The position numbers and the translations under genes were made by a program. Shown in pieces: positions 42,030-53,955 of a stretch of 64,000 bases of DNA. Numbering within the stretch: position 1 is the stretch's first letter; each line of letters starts with the position of its first letter. Where the stretch lies: positions 18,978,239-19,042,238 of the forward strand of contig NC_073744.1 of NCBI RefSeq assembly GCF_029784135.1, read 5' to 3'. The notes under the pieces were generated by a model, which worked only from the letters and a program-made list of their open reading frames with translations, ran no database searches and had not been told where the DNA came from. The stretch comes from Toxorhynchites rutilus septentrionalis (taxonomy: Eukaryota; Arthropoda; Insecta; Diptera; Culicidae).

Positions 42030-43740
42030 TTCTTCGTCCTTATATCTGTGGTGAATTCTTCGTAACGTTTATCGTAACGCTGCCTGGGGGAACCATTTTA
42101 CTTAGCTTATATCTGGGGAAAAAATAGTCTTTCATTTGGAAGGACACCAAAAAAGTCAACCTGTACAGATTTTGTTTATTTTATGAAATGTATATTTTAT
42201 TCGTTTTTATTAGTTACAAAGTTTATTTAAAAAAACAATAACGGGTAACCAGTTCTATACCTTACTGTATGCATTGCAAACAATCGAATTTATTTCAAGA
42301 TCTCATCGAAAAGGCTCTCTCGTTAGAGACAAACATAGTTTTATCGAATCCGAAAGCAAACATCCGAGTTCGACATTTATAATACAACCTTCTCTAAGAC
42401 TGATTCGATATTTAACACCACTGCACACAGCGATGCCCAAGGTGCTGAATTGGATACTCCGGACTCGTAATACGTTTCAAATAGATTTCACTATTCTGTT
42501 TCAGTTACCCTTACAGATCGACTAAGTCGCAAACTTTTTTAATTGTAGATTTCCATTGCTGATGGTGAAAAACAATAGTTTTGAATAAATGATAGAAAGA
42601 AAATTCACACCTATACTACTTAATATAAAAAGTGCGAATGTTCACTATCGATTAACGTAATAGTCTCGCTTTCAATCCTACCCTAATCAATAGTTTTTGG
42701 GAGAAAACAATAATCATGCTCAATGTTCGCAAGATCCGCTTCGATATCAAAATTTAATACCTGCGGCGAGAACGAATGAAAGCATGTTCATATTACAACA
42801 ACAGTAAAAGATATGCAACCTTTTTTACCCTGATATGAATCCATGGAATTATCAACGCAACAAACTATCGATCCCGAAAGAATGATCATAACAGTCAACT
42901 CATTGTAAGCATAGATTTCTTCACATTACGTTGACTTTTTTGTGTTTCTCGTTCCCATCGATTACATTATTTTTGTTTGCGTTGGTTTTAGGTTTTAGTA
43001 CTGTAGACGACTTTTACAATTTAGAAACGTACCGAAACGCGTATTCGTCGAAATCCCGTGAGAAGGGGAAACTATACCAAAACTGACTTAGCATAAATCT
43101 TGTTTTTTTCGTATCCGATAAGCGTAGGCGAATGGGAAGAAAGATTTCTACGCAATCGAACACAATTATTGAGAATCAATTTCTCCTAATAACTCACTTT
43201 CCTACCGTATCGAATAAGTTTTTCTGCTAGCGTGTAAGGAAGGGCTCTTCTCCCTATTAAATCTCTTTCTAAACTGTCTCCGTTTGTTCGTTGCTCCGAT
43301 TCACTTACGGTTGGGAAAAAGGTATTAGGTATTAGACAAAACAGAGTTCAGACAGTTGTTTATCGAATTATCGGAAAAATAGCTTACAAATCCAGCAAGG
43401 GTTTTAACGGTTCTTGATTTTAATTCGCAATAACCCAAAAAATATGAAAAACGAACTAGCATCATAGTTAGTACTAGTTATTGCTATCTTACAGAGTTCA
43501 TTCTAAAATACACAAACGAAAACGTACGAAAGAGGATGCATTGCTGAACGTAGACTTTAGGTCAGCTGTTCGTGCTGTGAGAAGATGGGAAAGAGACCTA
43601 ATAAGGAAGAGCGAATAAAAATGAAAATAGGAAACAACAAATGTAAAGTTTATATATATTCGATCACAATAAGCTGCAGAACAGAACAGAACATAAAAGT
43701 ACGAGCCACGAAATTTAATCCTGAGTAAAATAAAAATACA
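42030..43740 (+). other. Vilse 3' UTR/flank
   Basis: AT-rich sequence without gene. Possible polyadenylation signals occur at about 42584 (GAATAAAT), 43614 (GAATAAAAA) and 43726 (AATAAAAA). I cannot tell which is used. No repeat with clear ends is seen. Confidence 0.4.
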
Positions 43741-43974
43741 CAGTTATTACTATTGCTATTATTTCTTGCAGAAATTATGAACTATCATCAATACGGGATA
43801 GAATTACCGCAACAGAAACAGAACAAAACTTAACACAAAATACGAGACAACAAAGATAAAAAAACGTAAATTATTATAATAATCTGAGATATTGTATAAT
43901 AATAAATTATATGAGAAATACACAACCCGTAAAATTGCAGCGAATAGAAAATTGAGAAAGCTGAACTTTGAAGA

Positions 43975-44095
43975 GGGTTCGTGTTCCATAGTCATTCTAT
44001 AGGCCTTCCGGAAATGTGTCAGTGAGTGGCAGACTCTTGCTCTTTTGCTTTGGTCATGGCTTTGACGTTGTCTGACCACTGGTGTTCAAGCTCAA
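43975..44095 (-). repeat. Repeat family P, eroded inverted copy
   Basis: The complement carries ACACCAGTGGTCAGACAA, CATGACCAAAGCAAAAGAGC and GACACATTTCCGGAA, matching the copies at 32738 and 51935. It lacks their terminal CCACTG. Confidence 0.65.
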
Positions 44096-46348
44096 ATTTC
44101 TTGTGAGTACCCGAATTATTTGGAAGAAAATGAGAGAAAATGAGAGCGACCGCTGCCCAAAAAAACTACATCAAAATTGTTATTGATGCTCAGGATTGTC
44201 AAGAGGAAGGAGTCCGGTAGTTGGTATGTAACCCAGCGCCCATCCGCGAATCATGAAAATTACCTGAAACCCGTCGACTTGAAAAACCATGAAAAACCCA
44301 AATCGATGGCCGGCTCTTCTCAGGCATCATCGACATCAGACATTGCCGGGGGTAGGTGAACTGAATAAAGCTCCCATCGTTGAATGCTCCTTGAGTATCC
44401 TGAAAGGGCAACAATGAGCAGCACAGAACATATCCACTAGGATTGGGGGATCTTTATAAAAAGACCGATCTTGACGAATCGATTTTCAAAACAGCGTAGG
44501 GATCGCTTCACTGATTACATCGGTACAAAAGAATCGATGTTTAAAAAATCGAAAACATTTTTTTCCAATTTATCTACTTATTTTATATGAGTATCATCTT
44601 TTCCTCAAACATGGAATGAAAATTTCATGATTCTATTTGTTTAGTCCCTGAAGAGGAGAGAAACATTGCGTCGCAAATTTAGCGAGTAAGTAACGGCTCA
44701 GTAGCAAGGAGCAGGGGAGCAATTTTCCAACCACAAAGCAGCAAACAACGAAAGAGAGGAATTTAATAAAAGCAATGAGGCGAAACATGTTTCCTTCCAC
44801 CAGAAGAACGAGGAATGAAAGTTGGAGGATCGGGTCAAGAAGTCGAAAAAAAGTGTTTTATGCTTGATTCTTGTGTTTTTTTTTTCAACCGTTTTATAAG
44901 TAGTGATTGAACAGAACCTTTCAAAGAGAATTCCTGTGATAGTTTCCGCTGTGGACTTTCGGTTCAAGCGTCCAGAGGCATATTTCCACCGGTGAAAGGT
45001 GCATCATCCGACCAGAGCCTCCGCTATCGAGACTATCGAAATCAACACTATTTAAAAATCAAAATCAGTTTGTTTTGCTTCTCAACATAAAGGCCACAAA
45101 AGATAGATCTCTGAAAAAAGTGTTTTCCAGAGCATTCATCTTGTACCATCAGGGAATAATTAAGTTAAATAAATTAATATATTAAAGCATCATTAGAAAC
45201 TCAACAACTCTTAGTAGCTGACGTTAATTCTGATCCTGTCAGAATTTGTACGAAATTAAATTAAAGAACGAACGAACGTGATGAATTATAGAGGTTTTAA
45301 ACTTTTCAGTTTATTCGCTTCTAAAAATCAAAGAATGGCCAAACTGCCTTTTTAGCAAGCCAAATTAAGTGCTTCAAAGCGGCCAAACGCTGCCATTATG
45401 TTTATGAATGTAGATGGGTCTGGGCCTAGGGGCACGGACGGGAGCTTGACGTAGGACTGTGATTGTTTGTAGTAATTGCGTTTGAATTGAGTTGGAGGTT
45501 CAGGAAAAACAGTTTCTTATATCAACTTATATTTTTAAAACGGGTAGGATGAGGTAGAATCCGGAATCACATTCTAACATGGACACAAGGAACTCGACAC
45601 TATTTGATTATAAGTTGATGTGAGTACACCCTTCCGTACCTCTAAATGAGCAGCCAGATAAATTCTTCAATTGCATTTTTCACACTATCACACAACATGC
45701 TCGATATCATGATTTTCATTTTTTAACCTTATTTTTTATTTTTTAACCTCGTCAAACCTTAATTTTCAACTTTTTTACTGTATTCACTGTTCATGGTTTG
45801 AAAAAAATGTTGAATAAATTTCCTGTATAATGGTATACAACATAACATATATCGCAATAACAATTTTGAGTAATATGCGTTTGAAATCTCTCGTTACATG
45901 CTTCATTTTCAAATTCGTAATTTTTATTACGAAAAAAATACCTATTTAGAAATCAAAGACGTAGTCCTACTCATATTCTCGGAGAAAACTCACATTCTCG
46001 AAGAAAACTCTGTTCCTCTGTTCTGTTCAAACGAAAATACACTTAGCACGAACAACACAAACAAAGAGGAGAACAAAACCACACACAGCTGTTTGTCTTT
46101 CTCTAGCAGAAAACGTGACATGAATTCAGTTCCGCTATTTATAATTCATCCGATAGTTCAGGTATTATTAAGCATGGAGCTGAACAAAGCTATCATTAAA
46201 ACGTCACACTGATGAGGAATTGTTACTTGGGTTAGGCCGTTAAGATTCTCCAGTTTTGTTGTACACAAAAGCATTGTCGGTTAACTCCCACGAAAATCTT
46301 ACAAATTACGATGAGCGAAACCCAATCTCGCTAGACTTCACAAAACCA
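44096..46348 (+). other. Intergenic, no gene recognised
   Basis: 45412-45466 is the inverted counterpart of the fragment at 26116. 45975-46010 has a short duplicated ATTCTCG[GA]AGAAAACTC. Nothing else is identifiable. Confidence 0.4.
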
Positions 46349-46591
46349 GGGGTGACATTGCGCATTTCGAAACGAGTGATTATTGTTCGTTTCGACCATT
46401 TTGACATGCCTTTGACCAGCTTTGTTTACGAACCCAAAAATTTTACATTTCTCTACGAGACAAATTTTGCTCTAAATCTAGTATACCGAAAATATGAACT
46501 TAAAAAATATACATAATACTAAAACCATTTCGATTTGAGTTCGAATTTTCTCGAAACGAGTTACTCGTTTCGAAATGCGCAATGCCACCCC
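46349..46591. mobile_element. MITE with 29-bp inverted termini
   Basis: GGGGTGACATTGCGCATTTC plus GAAACGAGT at the left is mirrored at the right end by the complement of ACTCGTTTC and GAAATGCGCAATGCCACCCC, with a single mismatch. Unit length is 243 bp. A clear target duplication was not found, so the superfamily is open. The 86-aa reading frame across it is not evidently real. Confidence 0.8.
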
Positions 46592-46740
46592 AGTTAGGGC
46601 AAATATGGAGACATTTCACGGTATGACTCGTGAAAATTAAATGGAGAGGTTCTCGTAAAGCACAGCCAAAGCAGCAACTGTCGTCAACTGATCGTAAGTT
46701 GTAAAGGAATATGGGATATCTAAGAATATCTCGGGAGATA

Positions 46741-47360
46741 GAGTTTATTTATTTATTTTTTTTCAAAATATATATTTTATTAAGGCACATGTTGCGTTAG
46801 CCTGACGGGGCCGGGAGTCCAATATTTTGACAATTTTTGTCTTACAACTATGTTAGTAATATGTAACCGATTACTCGCGGTTGGCTCGAGGTTAGTATTA
46901 TAAGTGTTCTCATAATTGGTATGCTGAGATCCATCGTTGCCTAATTGCTCGTCTCGTTTTCTGGAATAGGGTCCATACACTCTACAAGTTAGTCTCTTGA
47001 AGATTCGAAGTGTTTAGTCTCTTGAAGATTCTACCGCGATTCTCGAGAACGATAAAGCAGCTTCATCTCCTCACACTCTTTCTCTTCCAGGCGACGCTTT
47101 TTTCCCGAAAGAGATGTGTTGATGTGCTGCCTTCGCTTCTGTCTGTATCGTTCCATGTTTCGTCGAGTTGCAGCATGGCTGCGCGTGCTGCATCCATCTC
47201 GTTCAAGAGCACTCGGCACTCGTCATCGAACCATTCGTTCCGTTGTCTTCGTTGTTCATACCCGATGACTGTCTCTACTGGGCTGCTAATTGCTGCATTC
47301 AAGGTGTTCCAGCATTCATCGAGCGGAGCTGGAAGATAGGAGTACGACCTCTTTTACTGG
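46741..47360 (-). mobile_element. Non-LTR retrotransposon (LINE) remnant
   Basis: On the minus strand the 3' end has an AATAAA-rich tail of AAAT units (46741-46765), a 3' UTR with GGACTCCCGGCCCCGTCAGG, and upstream (47031-47350) a coding remnant with YEQRRQRNEWFDDECR, the linker between endonuclease and reverse transcriptase of CR1/Jockey-type LINEs. The RT itself is gone and the reading frame is shifted. The copy is therefore internally deleted. Confidence 0.65.
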
Positions 47361-47384
47361 AAAAAAATCTCAAAAAGAGTGCAT

Positions 47385-47612
47385 GATCGTTTTCTCTGCT
47401 ATTCTTCTTGGGTGGCACTTACGTTTCCCGTGGAACTTTTGCTTTCTCAAGTACTTCGTCGAGATTTCATGCCTTAAATATATTCTGGAGTGGCAAGCTC
47501 TGGAATACGCGTGATCACAGTGCAAGACGGAAGATTTTTTTCTGACGAAAAATCCCCCGGTTAGAACTGAAATCAAACCCGAACCCCCGGCGTGATAATG
47601 TGACAATGCATG
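47385..47612 (-). repeat. SINE-like repeat fragment
   Basis: On the minus strand: ATTATCACGCCGGGGGTTCG, GGTTTGATTTCAGTTCTAACC, a body with CTTCCGTCTTGCACTGTGATC, and a 3' end GTAAGTGCCACCCAAGAAGA followed by an A/G-rich stretch. The GGTTCG-like B box and the tail resemble widespread mosquito SINE-like repeats as I remember them. A clear A box and target duplication were not located. Confidence 0.4.
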
Positions 47613-47787
47613 ATCTTATTAATTTCTACATTTTCCAGTATATCACAATCAGCCTCATGCGAATCCGAATCATGAATTTAAATCTATTAAACGTACTTAG
47701 GTCGTTCCGAAACTTCTCGTCCTCACAGTATTCAAACATTTGGCTCAATCAGCAGATGGATTCTGCACTGAAATTACACATTTCAAT

Positions 47788-48042
47788 CAAGGCGCGTAGA
47801 AGTATATCCTAAGGTGGGCCAACTTGCTAAAACACTCTTCAGCCATCTTGGAAGTCTACTGTATTTTGTTTGTAAACAAAACACAATACGCTAGTGCCGA
47901 AGCTCGCTCCTGATCAGTCTGTCTCTTTCACGCTTCAAGGAAATAATTCCCCTTCTGCTTTCTTCCGTACTGTTTTCATATACCGCTCCCCTAACCAACT
48001 TAGTGACGAAACGGCCTTACCTAGTACCATAGACCCGTCTTG
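47788..48042 (+). mobile_element. hAT-type MITE, copy 2
   Basis: 255 bp, from CAAGGCGCGTAG to ACCCGTCTTG, flanked by the perfect 8-bp duplication ATTTCAAT (47780-47787 and 48043-48050). Termini are short imperfect TIRs (CAAGGCG/CAAGACG). It is closely similar to 53956-54211. It lies about 250 bp upstream of the EXO1 start codon, so it sits in or next to the promoter. Confidence 0.92.
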
Positions 48043-48290
48043 ATTTCAATCATAAACCTCATAAACAGAAACCCATGCAGCAAACAGTTGAGCGATCTGT
48101 GGCTTGTGACATAAGATTTATTTTGCTACACCTGAACTCAGCAGGCGCGAAAATGAAACCGTAAACTTCCTATTCCCAAAGTGTATTTCCATTTTTTGCA
48201 TTTTTCATCGCGATAGTATAGTAAACATCCGTATGTTCCCTGTGATTTGTAACGTCTACTTGTTCAGTGTAACGTCCAATCCGTTTCGTC
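48043..48290 (+). promoter_or_regulatory. EXO1 proximal upstream region
   Basis: Short non-repetitive stretch between the hAT MITE and the EXO1 ATG; it must hold the core promoter and 5' UTR unless an upstream exon exists. No TATA box is obvious. Confidence 0.4.
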
Positions 48291-49736
48291 ATGGGCATTA
48301 CCGGTTTGATCCCATTTTTGGAGAAAGCCTCAAAACAGATCCAGTTGCGCGAGCTCGCTGGACAGTGCGTTGCTATCGATAGCTACTGCTGGTTGCACAA
48401 GGGAGCCTTTGCTTGTGCGGACAAGTTGGCCCGCGGGGAAGTCACCGACATCCACATCCAGTACTGCCTTAAATACGTTCACCTGCTGCTTTCTCATGAT
48501 ATAAAGCCAATTCTCGTGTTCGATGGAAGACATCTTCCCGCTAAGGCAGGAACCGAGGCCAAGCGGCGGGAAACAAGGAATAGCTCGAAACAACGAGCAG
48601 CCGAGTTGCTGAGAATGGGCAAGACAGAGGAAGCGAAAAGTTTCCTGCGTCGGTGTGTGGATATCACACACGAAATGGCACTGCAGTTAATCCAGGAATG
48701 TCGCAAGCGAAATGTAGACTGCGTAGTGGCCCCCTACGAGGCCGATGCTCAGTTGGCTTTCCTCAACAAAGCAGGAATCGCACAAGCGGTGATTACGGAG
48801 GATTCGGATCTGATGCTTTTCGGCTGCAGCAAAGTTTTGTTCAAGCTGGATTTGAGTGGAAGTGGTTTAATTATTGAGGCGGATAAGCTCTTTCTGGCTA
48901 TGGGTTGCAAAGAAGAGAAGTATACATTCGATAAGTTCCGTTACATGTGTATATTGTCCGGATGTGACTACTTGGATTCGCTCCCCGGGATCGGTCTAGC
49001 GAAAGCACGCAAATTTATTCTGATGACCGAAGAAACCGATGTTCGGAAAGTGTTAGCAAAAATTCCAGCTTACCTCAACATGAGACAGTTGGAGATATCG
49101 GAAGAGTATACGACCAGTTTCTTGAAAGCTGACGCTACATTCAAACATATGATTGTATACGATACTGTTAAACGAAAACAAGTCCGATTGAACGATCCTC
49201 TGGAGCTGGGAACAGATGCAGAACTTTGCAGCAATGCGGGGACTTTCCTAGATGATGAAATTGCTTTTCAGCTTGCATTAGGTAATCTGGATCCATTCAC
49301 GATGAGAAAATTGGACAATTGGCATCCGGACGATCCGAACTGCCGAGCAACAGGAGGACGTACTTCCAGTTGGAAGCAAACTTCTATTACGAAACATCCC
49401 AGTATTTGGAAAAGCTCCTATGAAGGCCGCAAACCCAGCCAACCTGACATACGGGAAGATCTCACGCGAAGGAATGCGTTCAAAATAGCTGGAGTGCTGA
49501 AACGGCCGGCCTCCATTCCGGATACCGAAGAATCGCAAAGGAATCAATCTATAGACGATGTATTGGAGTCGTATGGGATACAGAAAGAGGAACCTGTGAT
49601 GAAAAAACTTTGCTTGGATGTGATGAATAAGGCACAGAAGAAGCCCATCGATTTTAGTGAGATTGAAGTACTGAATGATATGGCAGAGCTTGAAAATAGC
49701 TCTAGCAAATCGCCAAAAAGAAGAAATCCTTTCCAG
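48291..49736 (+). CDS. EXO1: Exonuclease 1, exon 1 (nuclease domain)
   Basis: Residues 1-482. The protein is a 5'-3' exonuclease and flap endonuclease of the FEN1/XPG family, used in mismatch repair, end resection and recombination; the Drosophila homologue is tosca. It starts MGITGLIPFL, the canonical N-terminus required for catalysis. XPG_N covers 1-99 and XPG_I about 138-225. All seven metal-binding acids are present: Asp30, Asp78, Glu150, Asp152, Asp171, Asp173 and Asp226, the last one residue later than in human because of a one-residue insertion. The helix-hairpin-helix is GCDYLDSLPGIGLAKARK. Exon ends TTCCAG/GTAAAA in phase 0. Confidence 0.97.
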
Positions 49737-49788
49737 GTAAAAAGAACAAAAAACTATTTGTTGAATCATTTTAATATTTTATTTTCAG

Positions 49789-50646
49789 GTAGCTTCTACT
49801 GGTACCATCACTATCAACCGTCGTTCTGCGGGTGGCGAAATTCTCATGTCTCCGACCAAACTCACTCCGGAGAATAGTTCTCTACTGCGGAATGTTAGTC
49901 CTGTTAAAAGGATCGATTTCGATAACAAAAACCCTTCGCAAATGCGCTCCAAAAATGAAAAGCTTAACCGGTTTAAGCGAACCGTAATTGCCAGCAACGG
50001 ACAGAAGGTCATCAGTCGTTTCTTCTCTTCTGGGTCCTCATCGAGTACAGTAAACCAGCAATCGTCTAGCGCTGATTCGATCGGGAGTTCACCAGCTCGA
50101 GAGGAACAATCGGAAAAGGAACGCGATGCCACTAGCGTTTATTTGCTATCGCCTGAGGCTAAACTTCACCATCGGGGCGATCACACTCCCAAGAAGCAAA
50201 ATCCCAATAATCATGGAGGCAACCTACGCTCTCCGAATCCCCCCGTCAAGGGTGAACGAAGCGTGGAGAAAGTTGACGTTGGTTTTGTTGAAGAACCGGA
50301 AGCTGGGCTCAATTCATCGCAGAAAGAAAATCGAAATGTCGGGGAAAAATCTACGCGGTTGCAATTATTTGAGAGAGAAACAACAAGTGATAATAATGAC
50401 GAAGAAGGTGGCGCGTGGATAATTGAGGATAAATCATCTTCCAGCGATGATGTTATAGAGGTTAAGGAAGAGAGCAAAGTGAAAGATACTCAAGATTCAT
50501 TCGGTATACTGTCGCAACGATCGTTGACCGCGAAGGACTCCCAGAAGAAGACTTGTAAGCGGATTGGGTTATTGAAAAGTAAAAAGCTGCCGGATGTTGG
50601 TGCTACCCAGAGTAAGCTCTCGATGTTCGGATTTCAGAAAAAGTGA
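49789..50646 (+). CDS. EXO1: Exonuclease 1, exon 2 (disordered C-terminal tail)
   Basis: Joined to exon 1 across a 52-bp intron (GTAAAA...TTTTCAG), giving 767 aa in total (human EXO1 is 846). The tail is Ser/Lys/Glu-rich. QKVISRFF at residues 554-561 matches the PCNA-interacting PIP consensus QxxIxxFF. The last residues, QSKLSMFGFQKK (756-767), form a second, looser PIP-like motif. DDVIEV near residue 705 resembles a SUMO-interacting motif. TGA at 50644-50646 overlaps a good splice donor; see the alternative exon. Confidence 0.93.
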   Translation, partial: VASTGTITINRRSAGGEILMSPTKLTPENSSLLRNVSPVKRIDFDNKNPSQMRSKNEKLNRFKRTVIASNGQKVISRFFSSGSSSSTVNQQSSSADSIGSSPAREEQSEKERDATSVYLLSPEAKLHHRGDHTPKKQNPNNHGGNLRSPNPPVKGERSVEKVDVGFVEEPEAGLNSSQKENRNVGEKSTRLQLFERETTSDNNDEEGGAWIIEDKSSSSDDVIEVKEESKVKDTQDSFGILSQRSLTAKDSQKKTCKRIGLLKSKKLPDVGATQSKLSMFGFQKK

Positions 50647-50702
50647 GTAGACTGATTTGTTTTGAATTTTAAATATTCTAAGTTATATATGTGTTATTTT
50701 AG

Positions 50703-50718
50703 AGTTCAACTCAACTAG
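50703..50718 (+). CDS. EXO1: Possible alternative terminal EXO1 exon
   Basis: The last codons of exon 2 contain AAAAA/GTGAGT (donor at 50643). Sixty bases later TTATTTTAG precedes AGTTCAACTCAACTAG. Splicing would replace the TGA stop and add VQLN before TAG, in phase. Both donor and acceptor are good and the intron length is normal for this gene, so either ending is possible. Confidence 0.4.
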
Positions 50719-50814
50719 AACATAGGTGTAGGAATGACAGCGCACACTGCCTGACAGAAAATTAACTGCGATTCATTTCATTATTACGGCCAAATTTTCT
50801 TGGACGATTTTATT

Positions 50815-50820
50815 AAATAA
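50815..50820 (+). terminator. EXO1 polyadenylation signal
   Basis: AATAAA in TTAAATAAAGTG, about 170 bp past the stop codon, the first consensus signal downstream of EXO1. Confidence 0.6.
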
Positions 50821-51934
50821 AGTGATTGTTTGAAATATATTCAATGTTCGACTCTGAAGCAGTTAGAGGTTTTAATAGGAAAGAAAATACCCGGATGATT
50901 CCTTTGAACCATTTTATACCATTTATTTGGAAAGATTTGTCAACTCATCTATGCTACTATCTATGATTCGAACCGATCGATCGCAATTCTTGTAATTTTT
51001 CAGAGGCGATGATAATTTTAGTTTTTTTTTTTTGAAAGCGATATACTCAATATTTTCCAGAGCAAATGAACATTGCTATTCAAAACTGCATTGAGCCAGA
51101 AAATAATCTCTTAATTATAAGGCTGTGTGTCATAATAGCAATCATTATTCTTCGACTATAGACTGGGATGTTCGAATCTAAAACAAGTGAAGAATTTTCG
51201 ATTCCTTTCGTTTGATTACCACATAGGGTGAATAGTCGAAGAAGCACCGACACTTTTTGCACTCACAAAATTTATACCTGCCTTGTATGATCCAAACTCG
51301 ACGTTGTAAGTGTGGTGTGCGATCTGCAAATTCAACGGTTAGAAAATGTCCAAAAAAGTTTCTTGAAATTTACGCTCAGAAATCTGGAATAGAGAGAACA
51401 CCTGCCAGCATAGAAAGATCTCTGCTGTTTGGTAGACCTGGATACTATACTGCTTTTCACAACTATAGAGCCACTATTTTTTCTGAGTTTCCAGAGATAT
51501 GTAAGAAGTCGGTTGAATTGAAGTATATAGTGTAGGATATAACAACTATCTTCATTTAAAAAGCTGGCAATTTGAACTTTATTGTTGTGTTCAGGCGCGA
51601 AACAAAAGAAAAATTCCAGTATTTCATAACTAAAGTACCAGATGCAAAAACTCTCACTCCTTTGCAAAATTAACGTTAATTTCACATGAATTACAATAAG
51701 TTTCTAATTTTTAGGTCATCTTTAGTTCTCAATCAGTTCAAATAACCCATTCGGGGTGGTTTTGACCAAGGTGGTTGAAAGTTTGCTCGCTGTGATTGTA
51801 TCGAATTTTCGATTCGATTTATTAACATTAGAATTCCGATTATCCACGGAATAGTCTGGCTATCTCACAGTGAATAATGAAAATCGCGGAGAACGCAATC
51901 AAGTACTAATAACGAGTTTCAAACAAACACATGA
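50821..51934 (+). other. Intergenic, no gene recognised
   Basis: A 92-aa frame at 51257-51535 and its 117-aa antisense partner have no motif that I recognise. Confidence 0.4.
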
Positions 51935-52149
51935 AATGTTTTATCAATACAGAAATCATTAAACTATTCATCTACAAGGTCGTGTACACCAGTGGCCAGA
52001 TCATGTTAAAGACATGACCAAAATAAAAGTGCATGAGCCTATCACTCACTGACAAATTCCGGGAAAGCCTATGGATTTACTATGGAACTCGCTGTCGCGC
52101 ATAATCCGCACCGCGGATCATCCGCTCACGGAGAATCGGGGTTCCACTG
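51935..52149 (+). repeat. Repeat family P, copy 2
   Basis: Same unit as 32738-32956, ending GGGGTTCCACTG/TA. Both right ends are followed by TA, as expected for a TA-targeting pogo-like element. The matching left end is missing. Confidence 0.7.
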
Positions 52150-52428
52150 TAATAGGACCCATTGTTCCAGGCCGGTCATCCAGGAACACGGATACAGACA
52201 AGGTACGATCGTTCTCATACAGCATTACGGGAATGATGCGGAAAAAAGCCTGCTTCTCAGTTTTGTGGTCTGTAGTAATTGGCCAAATAACTACCTTTTC
52301 TGGTATCAGGTTTTTCCACCGTCGAAATTAGATTTCTGTAAAGCGTGTGCGCAATGCATAATGGAACATATCGCCTAGACGAATATTTCTAGAAAAGTTC
52401 CTTCGGTTACGTTCTTGGGTTTTCAATA

Positions 52429-53922
52429 GGGTAGATAGGGGCAATATGGTCCCCCTAAGAACGAAACGTCCTAAATCATGTAGGAACATCTATAAATTAT
52501 GCTACATATTAAAACCTCACGATTTGAAACCTTATTGATCGATGTAGATTGTATGAATGCGTTTTTAAAAAAAATTATTTGAAAAATTTGAACTTTTAAA
52601 AATGTGTTCCACTTCCGTCGATCGAAAACACTACGGGGCAAAATGGGCCACCATGCGGGGCAATATGGGCCACCATGCGGGGCAATATGACCATGTTTAT
52701 TGATTGAATAATTTAAGCATGTTTTCGTAGGGGAATAACGTAACAAGTTCATGAAACGAAAACTTATTCTAGTTTGCAACTTTCACGTGTATTGAATTTT
52801 CATCCAGTTTTCATGTACAAAACATAATAATGGGATCAAAGTGATGGGACTACAATTTTACGTTGCTTAAATCAGGAACAGGGAATATCTGTGCATCGAT
52901 AGCATTGGTTCCGTTTATCGTCACCCGTAGAGGAACTGAATTGTTTCCCACAGTAGCAACATAAGGTGTTCTGTGGAATATTCCATAATGGTTATTCCTT
53001 GCTCAGCACCCAGCGCTCATCTGGCTTTTTCTCCGTATTGCTAGGATTTTGGAATTTTTGCTCTGCACCTGTTTAATAATGATAATAATTTTTAGTTTAC
53101 TTGCTGCTCCTATGGAAAAAAATATAGTTACTGGAATCACTGATGTTCTATCGAAGTTGAATTTTCTGGTGGAGAGTTGTATTTCTGCTGTTCGTCCTCC
53201 AGTAAATCGTAGAATTTCCCAACTGCAACGCCATTGAACCATTTAGTCCTAGCGGCGGAGGTTGCTTCTTGTGTCCGAAGTGAGATTTGTGGGTGACACT
53301 TACGAAAACCAGACATAATGCACAAAGGATGCCGGTCACACTATCGTACTATTTTTCGCTGTTTCGGTGGCCGCGTTCAAGCTGGTCTGTGACTACATTT
53401 TACAATCGGATGTTCTGATATGATTCCGCACCATGATTCCACATCTAACTCTATCCAACTATGTTTACAAATTTTGACAGCGATACTTACAAATTATGTT
53501 TAAAAAATACCTGGTTATTATGCCCCAATCAGGTATGCCCATTCCGCTCCGTACATTTACACCCAATAAAAATGAACCGATCTTTAACATGGAACGGCAA
53601 AACAGCGCAATAATTCACTGATTTATGGTCAGAAATAATACCAGTATGAATTGATATAAAGAGCAGAGTCATAAATTTCAGCATGGAGCGTACAGAGCTT
53701 ATTTTGTGAACTGCTTTTTTATATATTTTTCGTGATAGTCGCCCAGTGAAATATTTCTTTCAATATCTTCAAACAATTTAATTTGAATACGGTTTCACGG
53801 AAATACATACAAAGAGTATTTCTAACACAATTGTTGGAAAATAAGTGTTTTTGGTTCAATAAAAAGCCCAAACAAACGTTGGCCCATTTCGCCCCGCCTG
53901 GTCATATTGCCCCTATCTACCC
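52429..53922. mobile_element. pogo-like DNA transposon, internally deleted, perfect 20-bp TIRs
   Basis: GGGTAGATAGGGGCAATATG at 52429 is perfectly mirrored at 53922, each flanked by TA. Minus-strand translation at 53330-53140 reads KCHPQISLRTQEATSAARTK and then GKFYDLLEDEQQKYNSPPE, which is the CENP-B-type DNA-binding to catalytic transition of pogo transposases; the frame shifts at 53140. The 1.49-kb element cannot encode a full transposase. A GCGGGGCAATATGGGCCACCAT unit is repeated near 52635-52690. Confidence 0.88.
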
Positions 53923-53955
53923 TATATAATTACTATCCACCCTCATGATTGGAAC

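Noticed and set aside
51257..51685. 92-aa plus-strand and 117-aa minus-strand frames downstream of EXO1
   Set aside because: They overlap antisense to each other and show no recognisable motif or splice context.
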